In this document: positions 50,083-59,218 of the stretch, piece after piece
Position numbering within the stretch: the stretch's first letter is position 1
Layout of the letters: each line of letters begins with the position of its first letter
Origin: CALODL01 sp942492115
GTDB taxonomy: Bacteria; Planctomycetota; Phycisphaerae; UBA1845; CAIVHJ01
Assembly: GCA_942492115.1 (NCBI GenBank)
Contig: CALODL010000012.1
Span: 303,590-367,589, forward strand
Reading direction: 5' to 3'
DNA length: 64,000 nucleotides
Notes under the pieces: model-generated
What the model was told of the DNA's origin: nothing
The model's database searches: none
What the model saw: only the letters and a program-made list of their open reading frames with translations
Translations under genes and position numbers: made by a program

Positions 50083-51201
50083 ATGGCACCCGAAGTTGTC
50101 CCAGGTCTTGAGGGTATCCCCATTGCCGAATCGGCCATCAGTTTTGTTGATGGCGAGAAGGGCATTCTCGAATACCGGGGCTACGGTATCGAGAACCTGG
50201 CAGATCGCAGCACGTTCGAGGAAACCACGTACCTGCTGCTGCACGCCGCCCTTCCTGACGCCGGCCAGCTCAAACGCTTCAGCGCCCAACTCGCCGAGCA
50301 GCGCGCACTGCAAACCCGTGTACTCGACATTCTGCGTTCGCTACCGCCGACTGGACACCCCATGGATGCCCTGCAGGCGGCCGTCGCGGCCACGGGAATG
50401 TGTTTCGACAACCGTGGTGTCGATGACACCGCAGCCAACGAACTTGCCTGCATCCGGTTGATCGCCAAGCTCCCCAGCATTGTTGCGGCATTTTCGCGGC
50501 TGCGTGCAGGTCATGACCCGATCGATCCCAATCCATCCCTCGGTCACGCAGCCAACTTCCTATACATGCTGAGTGGTCAAGCACCTGATCCAGATCTTGC
50601 GCGCATCCTCGATGTGTCACTCGTTCTGCATGCCGACCACACGATGAACGCATCCACTTTCGCCGCCCGCGTGGTGGGGTCGACCCTGGCGAGCCCGTTT
50701 GCGGTGGTCAGTTCTGCCATCGGTGCGCTGTCCGGACCTCTGCACGGCGGAGCCAATGAACGTGTCCTTGGCATGCTCGAGCGCATTGGCAGTGTTGAAG
50801 CAGTCGAAGGCGTCATCAGTCCGCGACTCGACGCCAAAGAGAAGATCATGGGCTTCGGACACCGCGTGTACAAGGTACGCGACCCGCGAGCCAAGGTGCT
50901 GCAGCGGCTCGCGGGCGAACTGCTTCAACGCGACGGCGGCAGCGGGCTGCTCGGCGTCGCCGAGCGTGTCGAGCAGACGGTAACGGCCCGATTGGGCAGC
51001 AAGGGCATCTACGCCAACGTTGACTTCTACAGCGGCCTGGTCTACAACCGTCTCGGGATTGAGACCGACCTGTTCACGCCGGTTTTTGCGATCGCACGCG
51101 TGTCCGGATGGCTGGCCCATTGGCTCGAGCAGCTGAATGGCAATCGCATCTACCGCCCCCGCCAGATTTATGTCGGTCAGCATGGACAAACGAAGAGCTG
51201 A
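50083..51201 (+). CDS. gltA: Citrate synthase
   Basis: The 372-residue enzyme condenses acetyl-CoA and oxaloacetate. It has the fold signature GLEGIPIAESAISFVDGEKG, the catalytic His in GALSGPLHGGANE, the second His in GFGHRVYKVRDPRA and the Asp in YANVDFYSGLVY. It is the short (hexamer/dimer) type of about 370-380 residues; 2-methylcitrate synthases share this pattern, so the exact substrate is not certain. ATG 50083 has AGGAGG about 8 bases upstream; GTG 50077 is also in frame. It is followed 59 bases later by topoisomerase VI subunit B. Confidence 0.93.
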   Translation: MAPEVVPGLEGIPIAESAISFVDGEKGILEYRGYGIENLADRSTFEETTYLLLHAALPDAGQLKRFSAQLAEQRALQTRVLDILRSLPPTGHPMDALQAAVAATGMCFDNRGVDDTAANELACIRLIAKLPSIVAAFSRLRAGHDPIDPNPSLGHAANFLYMLSGQAPDPDLARILDVSLVLHADHTMNASTFAARVVGSTLASPFAVVSSAIGALSGPLHGGANERVLGMLERIGSVEAVEGVISPRLDAKEKIMGFGHRVYKVRDPRAKVLQRLAGELLQRDGGSGLLGVAERVEQTVTARLGSKGIYANVDFYSGLVYNRLGIETDLFTPVFAIARVSGWLAHWLEQLNGNRIYRPRQIYVGQHGQTKS

Positions 51202-51260
51202 GTCGGATGCGTGGGTCCGCCAGGGCAGGGTCGTCCGGCTTGCGAAGGGAATCGCACGGG

Positions 51261-53234
51261 ATGGGCAAGACCAAGAAACGCAAGAAGGCTACGCGCAGCG
51301 CTGACCAGCTGGAATTGACCTTCGGCAACAAACAGAATACCAAGGCTGCGAAAAGCCCTCCCAACCGGGCTTCGTCCGCGGCCCGCTCGTCCAACGGCGC
51401 GACGCGCCAGAAGAAAAGAGCTGCCAAGGCCACCGCGGAGAGCATGGCTGCCGCCCAACGTGAAATCTCCGTCTCGGAGTTCTTCGCCAAGAATCGCCAC
51501 CTCCTCGGCTTTGACAACAAGCGCAAGTCCCTCCTGACCACAGTCAAAGAAGCCGTCGACAACAGCCTGGATGCCTGCGAAGAAGCGCACATTCTGCCTG
51601 AGATCTACATTACCATTCAACAGACCGATGATGATCGCTACCGCGTCACGGTCAGAGATAATGGACCAGGTATCGTCAAGGAGCAGATCCCCAACATTTT
51701 CGGCAAGCTGCTCTACGGATCGAAGTTTCATCGGTTGAAAATGTCGCGCGGCCAGCAGGGTATCGGCATCTCGGCCGCCGGCATGTATGGCCTATTGACA
51801 ACTGGCAAGCCCATCCAGATCACTTCGAGAGTGTCCGGAAAACGGGACGCGCACCACTACCAGTTGCAGATCGACACCAAGAAGAACCGTCCTGAAATAG
51901 TCAAGGACGAAACCGAAACAGTCGAGTGGAAACACGGTACCGAAGTGACCATCGACATGGTCGCCAATTACGTAAAGGGCCGTCAGTCGGTAGACGAGTA
52001 TCTCTTTCAGACGGCGATCGCCAATCCGCACTGCACTATCGTGTACAAATCGCCTGCCGATCCTGTCGTGGAGTATCCGCGCAGCATCGAAGAACTGCCC
52101 ACATTGCCGGCAGAGATCAAGCCGCACCCTCATGGTGTCGAACTGGGCATGATGATCAAGATGCTTGATGATTCGGCCCAATCCCAACTTGGCAGCTTCC
52201 TGCAGAGCGAATTCTCACGAGTCAGCCCGCGCATCGCATCCGCAGTGTGCACTAAATCCGGAATCAAACCTCGGACGGCCTTGAAAAAACTCGATGGCCC
52301 GGCAATCGAAAAGTTGTACAAAGCGCTGCAGGCCACACGGATCATGGCACCCCCGACAAACTGCCTGGCACCGATCGGTACGGAGCAGATCCTGTCCGGT
52401 CTCCTGCAAGGCGTCAAGGCCGAGTTCTATTCCGCGAGCACCCGTCCCCCCGCGGTCTATCGCGGCAACCCGTTCCAGATCGAAGTCGGCCTGGCATATG
52501 GCGGCGCCCTGGGCCCCTCCCGTGACGAGGCGGGCGACAGAGAGGATGTGCCGTCGGCGCGCGTGATCCGCTTCGCCAACCGAGTACCGCTGCTCTACCA
52601 GCAATCGAGTTGCTGCACATTCAAGAGTGTGCTCGAAACCAAATGGAACAACTACGGATTGTCGCAAGCACGTGGCTCATTGCCGGCGGCGCCAGTTCTG
52701 ATCATGGTTCACATGGCCAGTGTGTGGGTCCCGTTCACCTCCGAATCCAAAGAAGCCATTGCTGATTACGACGAAATCCGCAAGGAAATCAAACTGGCCA
52801 TCCAGGAATGCGGCCGCCGATTGGGCATTCTGCTACGCCGCAAGAAGAAGCAGCAAGCCTACGAAAAACGACGCGATGTCTTTACACGCTACATCGACGA
52901 GGTGGTCACCGCGACACGGGCCATCAAGCCGCTTAACAAAGAGTCCTTTAGAGCAGATCTCGTCAAGCTGGCCCGGGCGTTCACGGCCGCGGCCGACATG
53001 GAATTCGACGATCATGGACGACGTGTCGATCGGTTGAAAGAAGGCGGCGTCCTTGAAAACACCATCGTGGTAGATGCTCCATTGAGCGCTGAACCACAAG
53101 CCGTCGGTACTCTTTTTGGCGACACCAGCACATCACCCTCCCACGAGCACACGGGCCCTAAGAAGAAGAAAAAGAAGAAGCTCGTCAAGAAAAAGAAGCT
53201 GGTCAAAAAGAAGAAGAAGAAGAAGAAGAAGTAA
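51261..53234 (+). CDS. top6B: DNA topoisomerase VI subunit B with polylysine tail
   Basis: The 657-residue GHKL ATPase is the B subunit of a type IIB topoisomerase, which passes one DNA duplex through another and relaxes supercoils. It has the Bergerat motifs: KEAVDNSLDACEEA (Glu97, Asp100, Asn101), DNGPGI (133-138) and GQQGIGISAAG (164-174). The H2TH-like domain (about 318-385, SPRIASAVCTKSGIKPRTAL), the family marker RFANRVPLLYQ and the transducer with switch Lys497 (PFTSESKEAI) follow. This is Top6B, not GyrB or ParE. Unusual are a basic N-terminal extension (1-65) and a tail in which 20 of the last 24 residues are Lys. ATG 51261 follows gltA by 59 bases; top6A follows 75 bases later. Confidence 0.95.
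   Translation: MGKTKKRKKATRSADQLELTFGNKQNTKAAKSPPNRASSAARSSNGATRQKKRAAKATAESMAAAQREISVSEFFAKNRHLLGFDNKRKSLLTTVKEAVDNSLDACEEAHILPEIYITIQQTDDDRYRVTVRDNGPGIVKEQIPNIFGKLLYGSKFHRLKMSRGQQGIGISAAGMYGLLTTGKPIQITSRVSGKRDAHHYQLQIDTKKNRPEIVKDETETVEWKHGTEVTIDMVANYVKGRQSVDEYLFQTAIANPHCTIVYKSPADPVVEYPRSIEELPTLPAEIKPHPHGVELGMMIKMLDDSAQSQLGSFLQSEFSRVSPRIASAVCTKSGIKPRTALKKLDGPAIEKLYKALQATRIMAPPTNCLAPIGTEQILSGLLQGVKAEFYSASTRPPAVYRGNPFQIEVGLAYGGALGPSRDEAGDREDVPSARVIRFANRVPLLYQQSSCCTFKSVLETKWNNYGLSQARGSLPAAPVLIMVHMASVWVPFTSESKEAIADYDEIRKEIKLAIQECGRRLGILLRRKKKQQAYEKRRDVFTRYIDEVVTATRAIKPLNKESFRADLVKLARAFTAAADMEFDDHGRRVDRLKEGGVLENTIVVDAPLSAEPQAVGTLFGDTSTSPSHEHTGPKKKKKKKLVKKKKLVKKKKKKKKK
53160..53231 (+). repeat. 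AAG-rich tract encoding the Top6B lysine tail
   Basis: A purine-rich tract of AAG/AAA codons, interrupted twice by Leu-Val codons, encodes blocks of 7, 4 and 9 lysines. Being a trinucleotide repeat, it could change length in frame. Confidence 0.9.
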
Positions 53235-53309
53235 CGACCTGACACGACAGCGCATAGCGCGGATCGACCGTATGTGATCGGCAGGCAAGCACCGACCAGG
53301 AGACCACGG

Positions 53310-54476
53310 GTGGCCAAGACCAAGAAGAAGAAGAAAGCCTCCGCCAGAACAACGAAGTCGTCCGCAGCCCCCCGGCGAAAAACCCGCAAGGGCAGTGCAG
53401 GAGACCGCCTGGACGACCTTGCTGATCGCGTCGTCGACATGGCACAAAAAAGCAAGGACCCGCGCATCGACATCCCGGTTCGTGCATTGAGCAACGTCAA
53501 CTTCAATGCCAGGACGCGCCTCATCGAGATGGGCAACAATGTTCAAACACGCAGTTTCTTCAACTATGGTCAGGCCAAACGGTTCATGCAAACGATGCTG
53601 GTCGCATCAAAATGCAAGGAGCTGATTGCAGCAGGCAAGTCCGCGAGCATTCGTCAAATATATTACATGGCGAAGCACACGATAAAAGGAACATCGGAGA
53701 AAACCTTCGACGATCAGTCTGAATCGGATCCGGTTCTCGAGGATCTCGAAGTATCGACCGACTCCCTGCGCGAAGAACTGCACGTCTTCGCCTCTGCCCG
53801 TGGAGCGCTGATTGGCGAGCTGCAGTTCATCGATTCCGGAGACCCGATCGATGCCACGCGCCTCGGCAGCGGAGGCTATGCCATCCCCAGCATCGTCGAA
53901 CCCGAAGTCATACAGTTCAAACGCTGCAAGGCGAAGTACGTCTTGCATGTCGAGAAGGACACGGTGTGGCGTCGTTTCGTCGAGGACCGCTTCTGGGAAA
54001 AGCACAAGTGCATCGTCACTCACGGTGGAGGCCAGCCCCCAAGGGGCGTGCGCCGTATGCTGCATCGGCTGCACAATGAGCTGAAACTACCGATCTACGC
54101 CCTGCTTGATAACGATCCTTGGGGTTACTATATCTACTCGGTCATCAAACAGGGGTCGATCAATCTGGCGTTTGAATCGCAGCGCATGGCCGTCCCCTCG
54201 ACACGCTACATCGGCGTGTCAAGCTTCGATTATGATCGCTGCGGCCTGAACGACAACGTCAAGCTCGAGCTTGATAACAACGACATCAAGCGCGCCAAGC
54301 AGATCATGGCCTATCCGTGGTTCACCGGAAAGAAACCTTGGGAGAAGGAAATCAAGAAAATGATCAGCAATGGCTTCAAAATGGAAGTTGAGGCCATGAT
54401 CAACAAAAGCCTCGAGTACTTGACCGAAGAGTATGTCCCACGGAAGCTCAAGTCACCCAAGGAGTGGCTTGATTAG
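53310..54476 (+). CDS. top6A: DNA topoisomerase VI subunit A (Spo11-like)
   Basis: The 388-residue catalytic subunit cuts both DNA strands through a tyrosine. The winged-helix (CAP) active site is ASIRQIYYMAKHTI, where the second Tyr (Tyr119) is the expected nucleophile. The Toprim domain has Glu215 in HVEKDTVW and the DxD pair Asp267/Asp269 in ALLDNDPWGYYIYS. The segment THGGGQPPRGVRRMLHRL is also typical of Top6A. The N-terminus is lysine-rich (AKTKKKKKASARTTK). GTG 53310 is chosen for AGGAG at 53298-53302; GTG 53274 upstream is less likely. Subunits B and A are adjacent in the same order as in many archaeal operons. Confidence 0.95.
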   Translation: MAKTKKKKKASARTTKSSAAPRRKTRKGSAGDRLDDLADRVVDMAQKSKDPRIDIPVRALSNVNFNARTRLIEMGNNVQTRSFFNYGQAKRFMQTMLVASKCKELIAAGKSASIRQIYYMAKHTIKGTSEKTFDDQSESDPVLEDLEVSTDSLREELHVFASARGALIGELQFIDSGDPIDATRLGSGGYAIPSIVEPEVIQFKRCKAKYVLHVEKDTVWRRFVEDRFWEKHKCIVTHGGGQPPRGVRRMLHRLHNELKLPIYALLDNDPWGYYIYSVIKQGSINLAFESQRMAVPSTRYIGVSSFDYDRCGLNDNVKLELDNNDIKRAKQIMAYPWFTGKKPWEKEIKKMISNGFKMEVEAMINKSLEYLTEEYVPRKLKSPKEWLD

Positions 54477-54536
54477 AACCGGCGTGCACCTCATGCTCGA
54501 TGAATCGGCCTGAGCGCGGCGGCAAGATCGTCCCAT

Positions 54537-54950
54537 TCACCACCTGCCAGCGACGCCGATCGATTCGCGCCCCTTGAAGCCACCGTGCAGATCGTGCCAG
54601 TGGCTGACCGAAGATTCACCCAGTTTCCAGCACAGGTAAACCTCGCGACCATCCATCAGCGCCGGAAAATCAACCAGGCCATACTCCCAGTCTCGAAGTT
54701 CGCAGCCCAGCGCGCTCAACTCCCCCACGAGTTCGTGTAAACGTCCCGCAGCGGCGCGGCGAGCAGCTTCAATGTCCGTGTCGGTCGGCTCCACCGCAAG
54801 ATTCATGATCCGTCGATGGTGCTCAACGATATCGAGAACAATACGCTCAACCAGCGTCAGTGCCGCATTGGCTTGAGCAACCGTAAAGTGTCGTTGATGA
54901 GAGAACGCTCGAGTTGTTCGTGTGCACGCACCGGACCATTCGCCGTCCAT
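54537..54950 (-). CDS. DUF2203 family protein
   Basis: The 137-residue protein matches DUF2203: FTVAQANAAL at the start, then the diagnostic C-terminal part GLVDFPALMDGREVYLCWKLGE and HWHDLHGGFKGR. These small helical proteins are widespread in Gram-positive, planctomycete and thermophilic bacteria and have no known function. It converges on top6A (60 bases between stops). ATG 54950 gives a full family N-terminus plus about 18 extra residues. Confidence 0.88.
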   Translation of the reverse strand: MDGEWSGACTRTTRAFSHQRHFTVAQANAALTLVERIVLDIVEHHRRIMNLAVEPTDTDIEAARRAAAGRLHELVGELSALGCELRDWEYGLVDFPALMDGREVYLCWKLGESSVSHWHDLHGGFKGRESIGVAGRW

Positions 54951-55080
54951 GATCGGCCCCTCTCTGGTGTTACATTGAAACTACCAAAGCACCGTGCGCG
55001 TGTCAACGTGTTGATCGTTCGGGCTAAACATCAGACCACGATTTGCTCGTGCTCTTCTCTACCTGTGCACAACGTATGCC

Positions 55081-56211
55081 TCATCGTCGTGCAGCAGTTC
55101 CGGACGCAAGAATGTTGATTGGATGTTTCGCTTCGGTCACCTGTGACTTTACACGATCCGCCACTATGACATTCAAGACATACTCGCCGGCTGTCAACTC
55201 GACCGGCAACTGCCAGAAGCGGTTGAAGAAGAAATCAGTCCGCTGATTGGAGCAGTAATCGACGACCTCGAGATAGTCTTCGTCCTGCCAGACGATGTTA
55301 CCTGAGGGGTCGAGTAACTCGAGACGATGCGCGATACGTGTTTCGAAGCCATCTTTCGAGGGCGCCACGCCAAAATGACTGACTTCACAATAGATCAACA
55401 CGCGATTCTGCCCGCCAGCGACGAGGAATCCGTCAGGAACGACGTCGTACCGTCCAAAGCTGTGAATCGTGCTGCACAAAGCGATACGCGGGATTTCAAG
55501 TTGTGATTTGCGACGAATCGTATCCTCCAGCGCTGCGAACCGATGGGAGGCATCCACCGACAGCATCGGCTCCCGCACCAGTTCGCCGCCTTCGGCCATC
55601 GCGCGCATCCATGTCATCAACACGTCAGCACGATCGCGGTCCATGCCCTCAGGAGCCGCCAGAGCCCGGTCGGTCCAGCCATTGGCCAGATACAGATGAC
55701 GCAAACGAAGTTGCGCATCGATGTCATTGGGATCTCGGTTCACCGCCATTTCGAGCCGGGCCAATGCGGGGTCAACCGTCACCACGGGCTGCGCGTGACT
55801 TGCGGCGGGCGAGTTTGCCTGCAACGGCGGTGCATGATTCAGAGGCACGATCTCCGGCTCGACCCCAACAACCGAAACCCACTCGACTCTCGGGGGAGCC
55901 CCGTTCATCGACGCGAGCGGTCGAGCCTGATCGGTGGTAGAAGCCAGTGATCTGGCACCCATGGGAACCACCGAGCTGCCTTCGTCGTCGATGGGCCGTG
56001 GTTGAGTTTGAACATATTGTTCAATCTGGTGTGCGGCGGATTCATTGTCGCGCACCTGTGGCCTGGTACTCGTTGTCGCCAGCCCGGGGGGCGGGTCCTG
56101 TGGTCGTTGCCCAAATAGCTTCTGGTCGTTCGAAGGGAGCCCCAGCTCACAACCGGTGGTGCACGACACCACGAACACACTGGCAAGAGCGAGGCTGTAT
56201 GCCCGAGACAT
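55081..56211 (-). CDS. Hypothetical lipoprotein
   Basis: The 376-residue protein has a lipoprotein signal (MSRAYSLALASVFVVSCTTGC) with the lipobox Cys near residue 21. A low-complexity Pro/Ser/Thr-rich stretch (25-130) follows, then a TPR-like helical pair (LARLEMAVNRDPNDIDAQLRLRHLYL) and a C-terminal beta-rich domain (RVLIYCEVSHFGVAPS, LVEVVDYC-like segment). The C-terminal domain looks conserved but I cannot name it. It is the third gene in the minus-strand run after the TPR protein and holA, 45 bases downstream of holA. Confidence 0.7.
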   Translation of the reverse strand: MSRAYSLALASVFVVSCTTGCELGLPSNDQKLFGQRPQDPPPGLATTSTRPQVRDNESAAHQIEQYVQTQPRPIDDEGSSVVPMGARSLASTTDQARPLASMNGAPPRVEWVSVVGVEPEIVPLNHAPPLQANSPAASHAQPVVTVDPALARLEMAVNRDPNDIDAQLRLRHLYLANGWTDRALAAPEGMDRDRADVLMTWMRAMAEGGELVREPMLSVDASHRFAALEDTIRRKSQLEIPRIALCSTIHSFGRYDVVPDGFLVAGGQNRVLIYCEVSHFGVAPSKDGFETRIAHRLELLDPSGNIVWQDEDYLEVVDYCSNQRTDFFFNRFWQLPVELTAGEYVLNVIVADRVKSQVTEAKHPINILASGTAARR

Positions 56212-56256
56212 GATTCGTCCTCCTTGACTCAATCCCCACCGAAAACTGGCGTGGTG

Positions 56257-57213
56257 TCAACGTCGAGCACAGCGCTCGACGATGAACTGCTCGATCGCCG
56301 TGCGCACACCGCAACGCCCGGTCTTTGATGCGACGTCCGCATCGCGTAATCCCGTGAGTCCTTTCTCGAGATCCGCCACGGACAACGCCGCCATGCGCTG
56401 GCGGAGTTCCTCAGGGGTTGTCCAAAACTGGCGCGCGAGCCCGCGTTCGTCGGCGGTTCCGGCCTGCATGCGTAACTTGGCATCAAGGTAACGACGCATC
56501 GCCCAGGCCAGCCCCCCCACTGCGCGCCCTGGAGCAGCGCGATCGGTCGCCCACACGTGGTCCCACTGGCCCAATGCATTACGCACATCGCCGCGGACAA
56601 CAGCATCGGCAATACCGAATACTTTCTCCTCACGGCGCAAACCAACGAGTTCATCGACGGCCGTGATTTCAATCGTGCTGCGTTCGCCCACGTAAGTGGC
56701 GAGTTTGTACAGCTCGCTGTCCAACGCCGCCAGATCCTCTCCGATGAGTTGACACAGTCGCCCTGCGGCCGCGCGGTTCAATCGCTTGCCATGGTGCTTC
56801 TCTGCTCTCGCGATCAACCAGGCAGACAGTGCTTGCCCCCGAGGCGCCTCGCACTTGTGCACGCCACCGAGAGCCTTGATGGCCTTGAACAGTCGAGTGC
56901 GAGCATCAAATGTCTTACACAGCAAAATGAGCGTTCCGCTCGGACTGCAGGTGCTGCAGTAGCGTTCAAGTGCCTCGCGGTGCCTGGTGACGAAAACGTC
57001 CGCGTCGCGGAGTTCAACGACCCGATGCGCACACATCAGCGGAATCGTGCGCAGCTCGTCGAGAACGTCGGCAAGCTCCGCGCGCGGCCCCTCGAACTGC
57101 ATGATCGCCAGATCAGCATCATCGCCAACCACGGCAGCACGCAGTTCTTGCAACGCCTGAGAGCGAAGCAACTCATCTGGACCGTAGATTACATTGACAC
57201 CAGGGGTGGCCAT
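56257..57213 (-). CDS. holA: DNA polymerase III delta subunit
   Basis: The 318-residue clamp-loader subunit opens the beta clamp. The N-terminal NVIYGPDELLRSQALQEL, the RVVELRDADVFV segment, the middle helical domain (GEDLAALDSELYKLATYVG) and the C-terminal collar (AVGGLAWAMRRYLDAKLRM) fit HolA. Delta proteins are poorly conserved, so the call rests on overall pattern and length. It lies 15 bases downstream of the TPR gene. Confidence 0.88.
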   Translation of the reverse strand: MATPGVNVIYGPDELLRSQALQELRAAVVGDDADLAIMQFEGPRAELADVLDELRTIPLMCAHRVVELRDADVFVTRHREALERYCSTCSPSGTLILLCKTFDARTRLFKAIKALGGVHKCEAPRGQALSAWLIARAEKHHGKRLNRAAAGRLCQLIGEDLAALDSELYKLATYVGERSTIEITAVDELVGLRREEKVFGIADAVVRGDVRNALGQWDHVWATDRAAPGRAVGGLAWAMRRYLDAKLRMQAGTADERGLARQFWTTPEELRQRMAALSVADLEKGLTGLRDADVASKTGRCGVRTAIEQFIVERCARR

Positions 57214-57228
57214 GGATGCAACGGACTT

Positions 57229-58470
57229 TCAGCGGGGAGCATCGAACTTGCGCAATCGCGATCGCGCGTCCTGACGGGCCGGATTGGCCCGATCACTGAT
57301 CTCAAGGGCCCGTTTCCAGTACTCCCGGGCGGTAGAGCGGTCTCCCATCCAAATGAACACATCGCCAGCATCGAGCCAGGTTTGGGCGTCTTCCGGATTG
57401 CGGGCCAGAACCTGCTCAAGATGGGTCAGAGCTTCAGAATAATTCTTTTGCATGACCAACGCCAGCGCGGTTCCCCGTCGCGCATCGCGGTCTTCCGGGG
57501 CCCGTTGCAGAATCGTCGCATAGATGTCGATGGCCTGTTGAAACTTCCCGTCATTGTAGTAGATCTCTGCGAGCTCGAACGCCGGTGTCGTCATCGTCGG
57601 ATCCAGATTGGTCGCCTCGACGAACCGCTCTGTCGCCAGATCGATTTCACCGCGTTGCTTGCGCCACACGCCCCGCTCGTACAAGTCATACGCCTTGATC
57701 CGCTCCTCTTCACTGGGCTCTGCGGACCAGTCGTCAGTCGGCGCGCTCGACCGTGAGACGGGGGCGGACTGAGCGGCCACTGGCGGCACCTCCTCCTGGC
57801 CGCGCATGAGCACAACGGCCCGCGAGACATCCCCTGCACGGTTGCCAGCACGGTCAACGACGTCGACTTTGATCTCGATCTCGCCGCCCACCTCCGTGGG
57901 CACGAGCCAATCGTATCGTCCGACGTTGGCGAGGTTCGCAGCCAGCAGGGTCCACCCCGGTGCGGCCCGGCGTTGATAGTAGATTTCCACAGGACGTGGT
58001 CCAAGGAACGCATCGTGTGCCGTCCATGCAATCATCAAGGTCGGCCGCACGGCCGACGCATCCTGTGTCACCTGAACCTGCTTGACCTGAACAAGCGGTT
58101 CGGTCGTATCGACCAGGACCCACTGGTGAGCCGCCTGACCAGGACGCGGTGGCGGGGATGATGCCCCAAACGAGTTGGTCAGGACCATGAAAAGTCCATA
58201 GACGCCATCCTCCTCAACAGGCAAGCGCATGGGCGGATGAACGTCCTCGTCGACGCCGTAGTGCCGCCACACCTCGCCTTCACGGGTGTACCACAATTCA
58301 ACCCGATTCAGCGGCTGTGCTCCTGCGGGTGCTGCATAATTGATTTCGAGGAGGTGGGTACTGGCCGTGAGATGAATCTGATCGAGCACCGGCATGCCCG
58401 CCGATGCGACTGTGGTTACAACGCTCATCAGAAGCGCGGCTGTCCAGCATCCATGCTGAGTTCGACACAT
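57229..58470 (-). CDS. Secreted protein with Ig-like and TPR domains
   Basis: The 413-residue protein has a signal peptide ending near SAGMP (about residue 25). Two beta-sandwich-like segments follow (30-115; 120-225, with WTAHDAFLGPRPVEIYYQRR and a VDVVDRAGNRAGD motif typical of Ig/fibronectin-like repeats). TPR repeats occupy residues 260-405 (GKFQQAIDIYATILQRAPED, NYSEALTHLEQVLARNPEDA). It may act in cell-envelope scaffolding; no catalytic residues are seen. AGGAGG lies 7-8 bases upstream of ATG 58470, and an 8-bp hairpin lies just before that. Confidence 0.75.
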   Translation of the reverse strand: MCRTQHGCWTAALLMSVVTTVASAGMPVLDQIHLTASTHLLEINYAAPAGAQPLNRVELWYTREGEVWRHYGVDEDVHPPMRLPVEEDGVYGLFMVLTNSFGASSPPPRPGQAAHQWVLVDTTEPLVQVKQVQVTQDASAVRPTLMIAWTAHDAFLGPRPVEIYYQRRAAPGWTLLAANLANVGRYDWLVPTEVGGEIEIKVDVVDRAGNRAGDVSRAVVLMRGQEEVPPVAAQSAPVSRSSAPTDDWSAEPSEEERIKAYDLYERGVWRKQRGEIDLATERFVEATNLDPTMTTPAFELAEIYYNDGKFQQAIDIYATILQRAPEDRDARRGTALALVMQKNYSEALTHLEQVLARNPEDAQTWLDAGDVFIWMGDRSTAREYWKRALEISDRANPARQDARSRLRKFDAPR

Positions 58471-58487
58471 TGGTGGGCCTCCTGCCC

Positions 58488-58508
58488 CATGCGCACGTTT
58501 TGCGCATG
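58488..58508 (-). promoter_or_regulatory. Perfect inverted repeat in the TPR-protein leader
   Basis: CATGCGCA (58488-58495) and TGCGCATG (58501-58508) are exact inverted repeats with a 5-base spacer, about 18 bases before the start codon. This could be an operator or an mRNA hairpin beside the ribosome site. Confidence 0.45.
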
Positions 58509-58633
58509 ACCTTCGAGGTATCGGCCGAGGGGATGTCAGACCTTGAGCGGGGCCATCAGATCATGCGCTCTGCGGCGCAGGAACTGCTCACCAGGCAAGA
58601 GGGCGACAGTGGGTCAGTTGGGTCGCAAGAGCG

Positions 58634-59218
58634 CTACCAGGACCGTACAGCAGACCGACGCGGGGCCATCTCGAAGATCGATTGCGTCTTGAGTAGCGTC
58701 AGCTCATCTGGAAACGCATGGTATGCGTGGATGTGAAGCTCTCCTTCACGTGCCTCATAATCGATGAAGGAGAACGGCGCCAGATCCCCCGAGGCCCAAT
58801 CAGGGAAAGTACACAGCAGCCCGCGTTTCTGGCTGTAGCGCATCAGATCGCGATGCGACGCGGCAAACAGATTTGGAGTCATTCGCTCAACCTGGCTCGA
58901 CAGAATGTGCTGAACACCGTCGTCAAAACCCTGGTTGTGGTCGCGCTCGCCACGGAAACGAAATCGGGTGACCAGACCCATCTTGGGCAAAATGTCGCTG
59001 TCGCCAGCGATCAACTCTGTGACAACCTGGTTCTTGGCCTGTAGCATGACAACATGAGACAACCCGACCACCCAGATCTCGGCATTATACCGCTTCTGCC
59101 GCAGGTGCCTGACTTGTTCAATATGAAACAACTCAGGATGTAAAGCCCTGTGGTACAAAAAGAAATGAAGGTCGTCGACCTTCGGGGGTGTCGTGCCTTG
59201 ATCCACTCGATTCTTCAT
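58634..59218 (-). CDS. DUF2617 family protein
   Basis: The 194-residue protein carries the opening FFLYHRALHPELF and the SHRDLMRYSQKRGLLCTFPDW segment that I associate with DUF2617, seen mainly in planctomycetes. Function unknown; it is soluble with no signal peptide. ATG 59218 is chosen as the first residue before the conserved part; ATG 59251 is possible. It is 163 bases upstream of the TPR gene. Confidence 0.7.
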   Translation of the reverse strand: MKNRVDQGTTPPKVDDLHFFLYHRALHPELFHIEQVRHLRQKRYNAEIWVVGLSHVVMLQAKNQVVTELIAGDSDILPKMGLVTRFRFRGERDHNQGFDDGVQHILSSQVERMTPNLFAASHRDLMRYSQKRGLLCTFPDWASGDLAPFSFIDYEAREGELHIHAYHAFPDELTLLKTQSIFEMAPRRSAVRSW

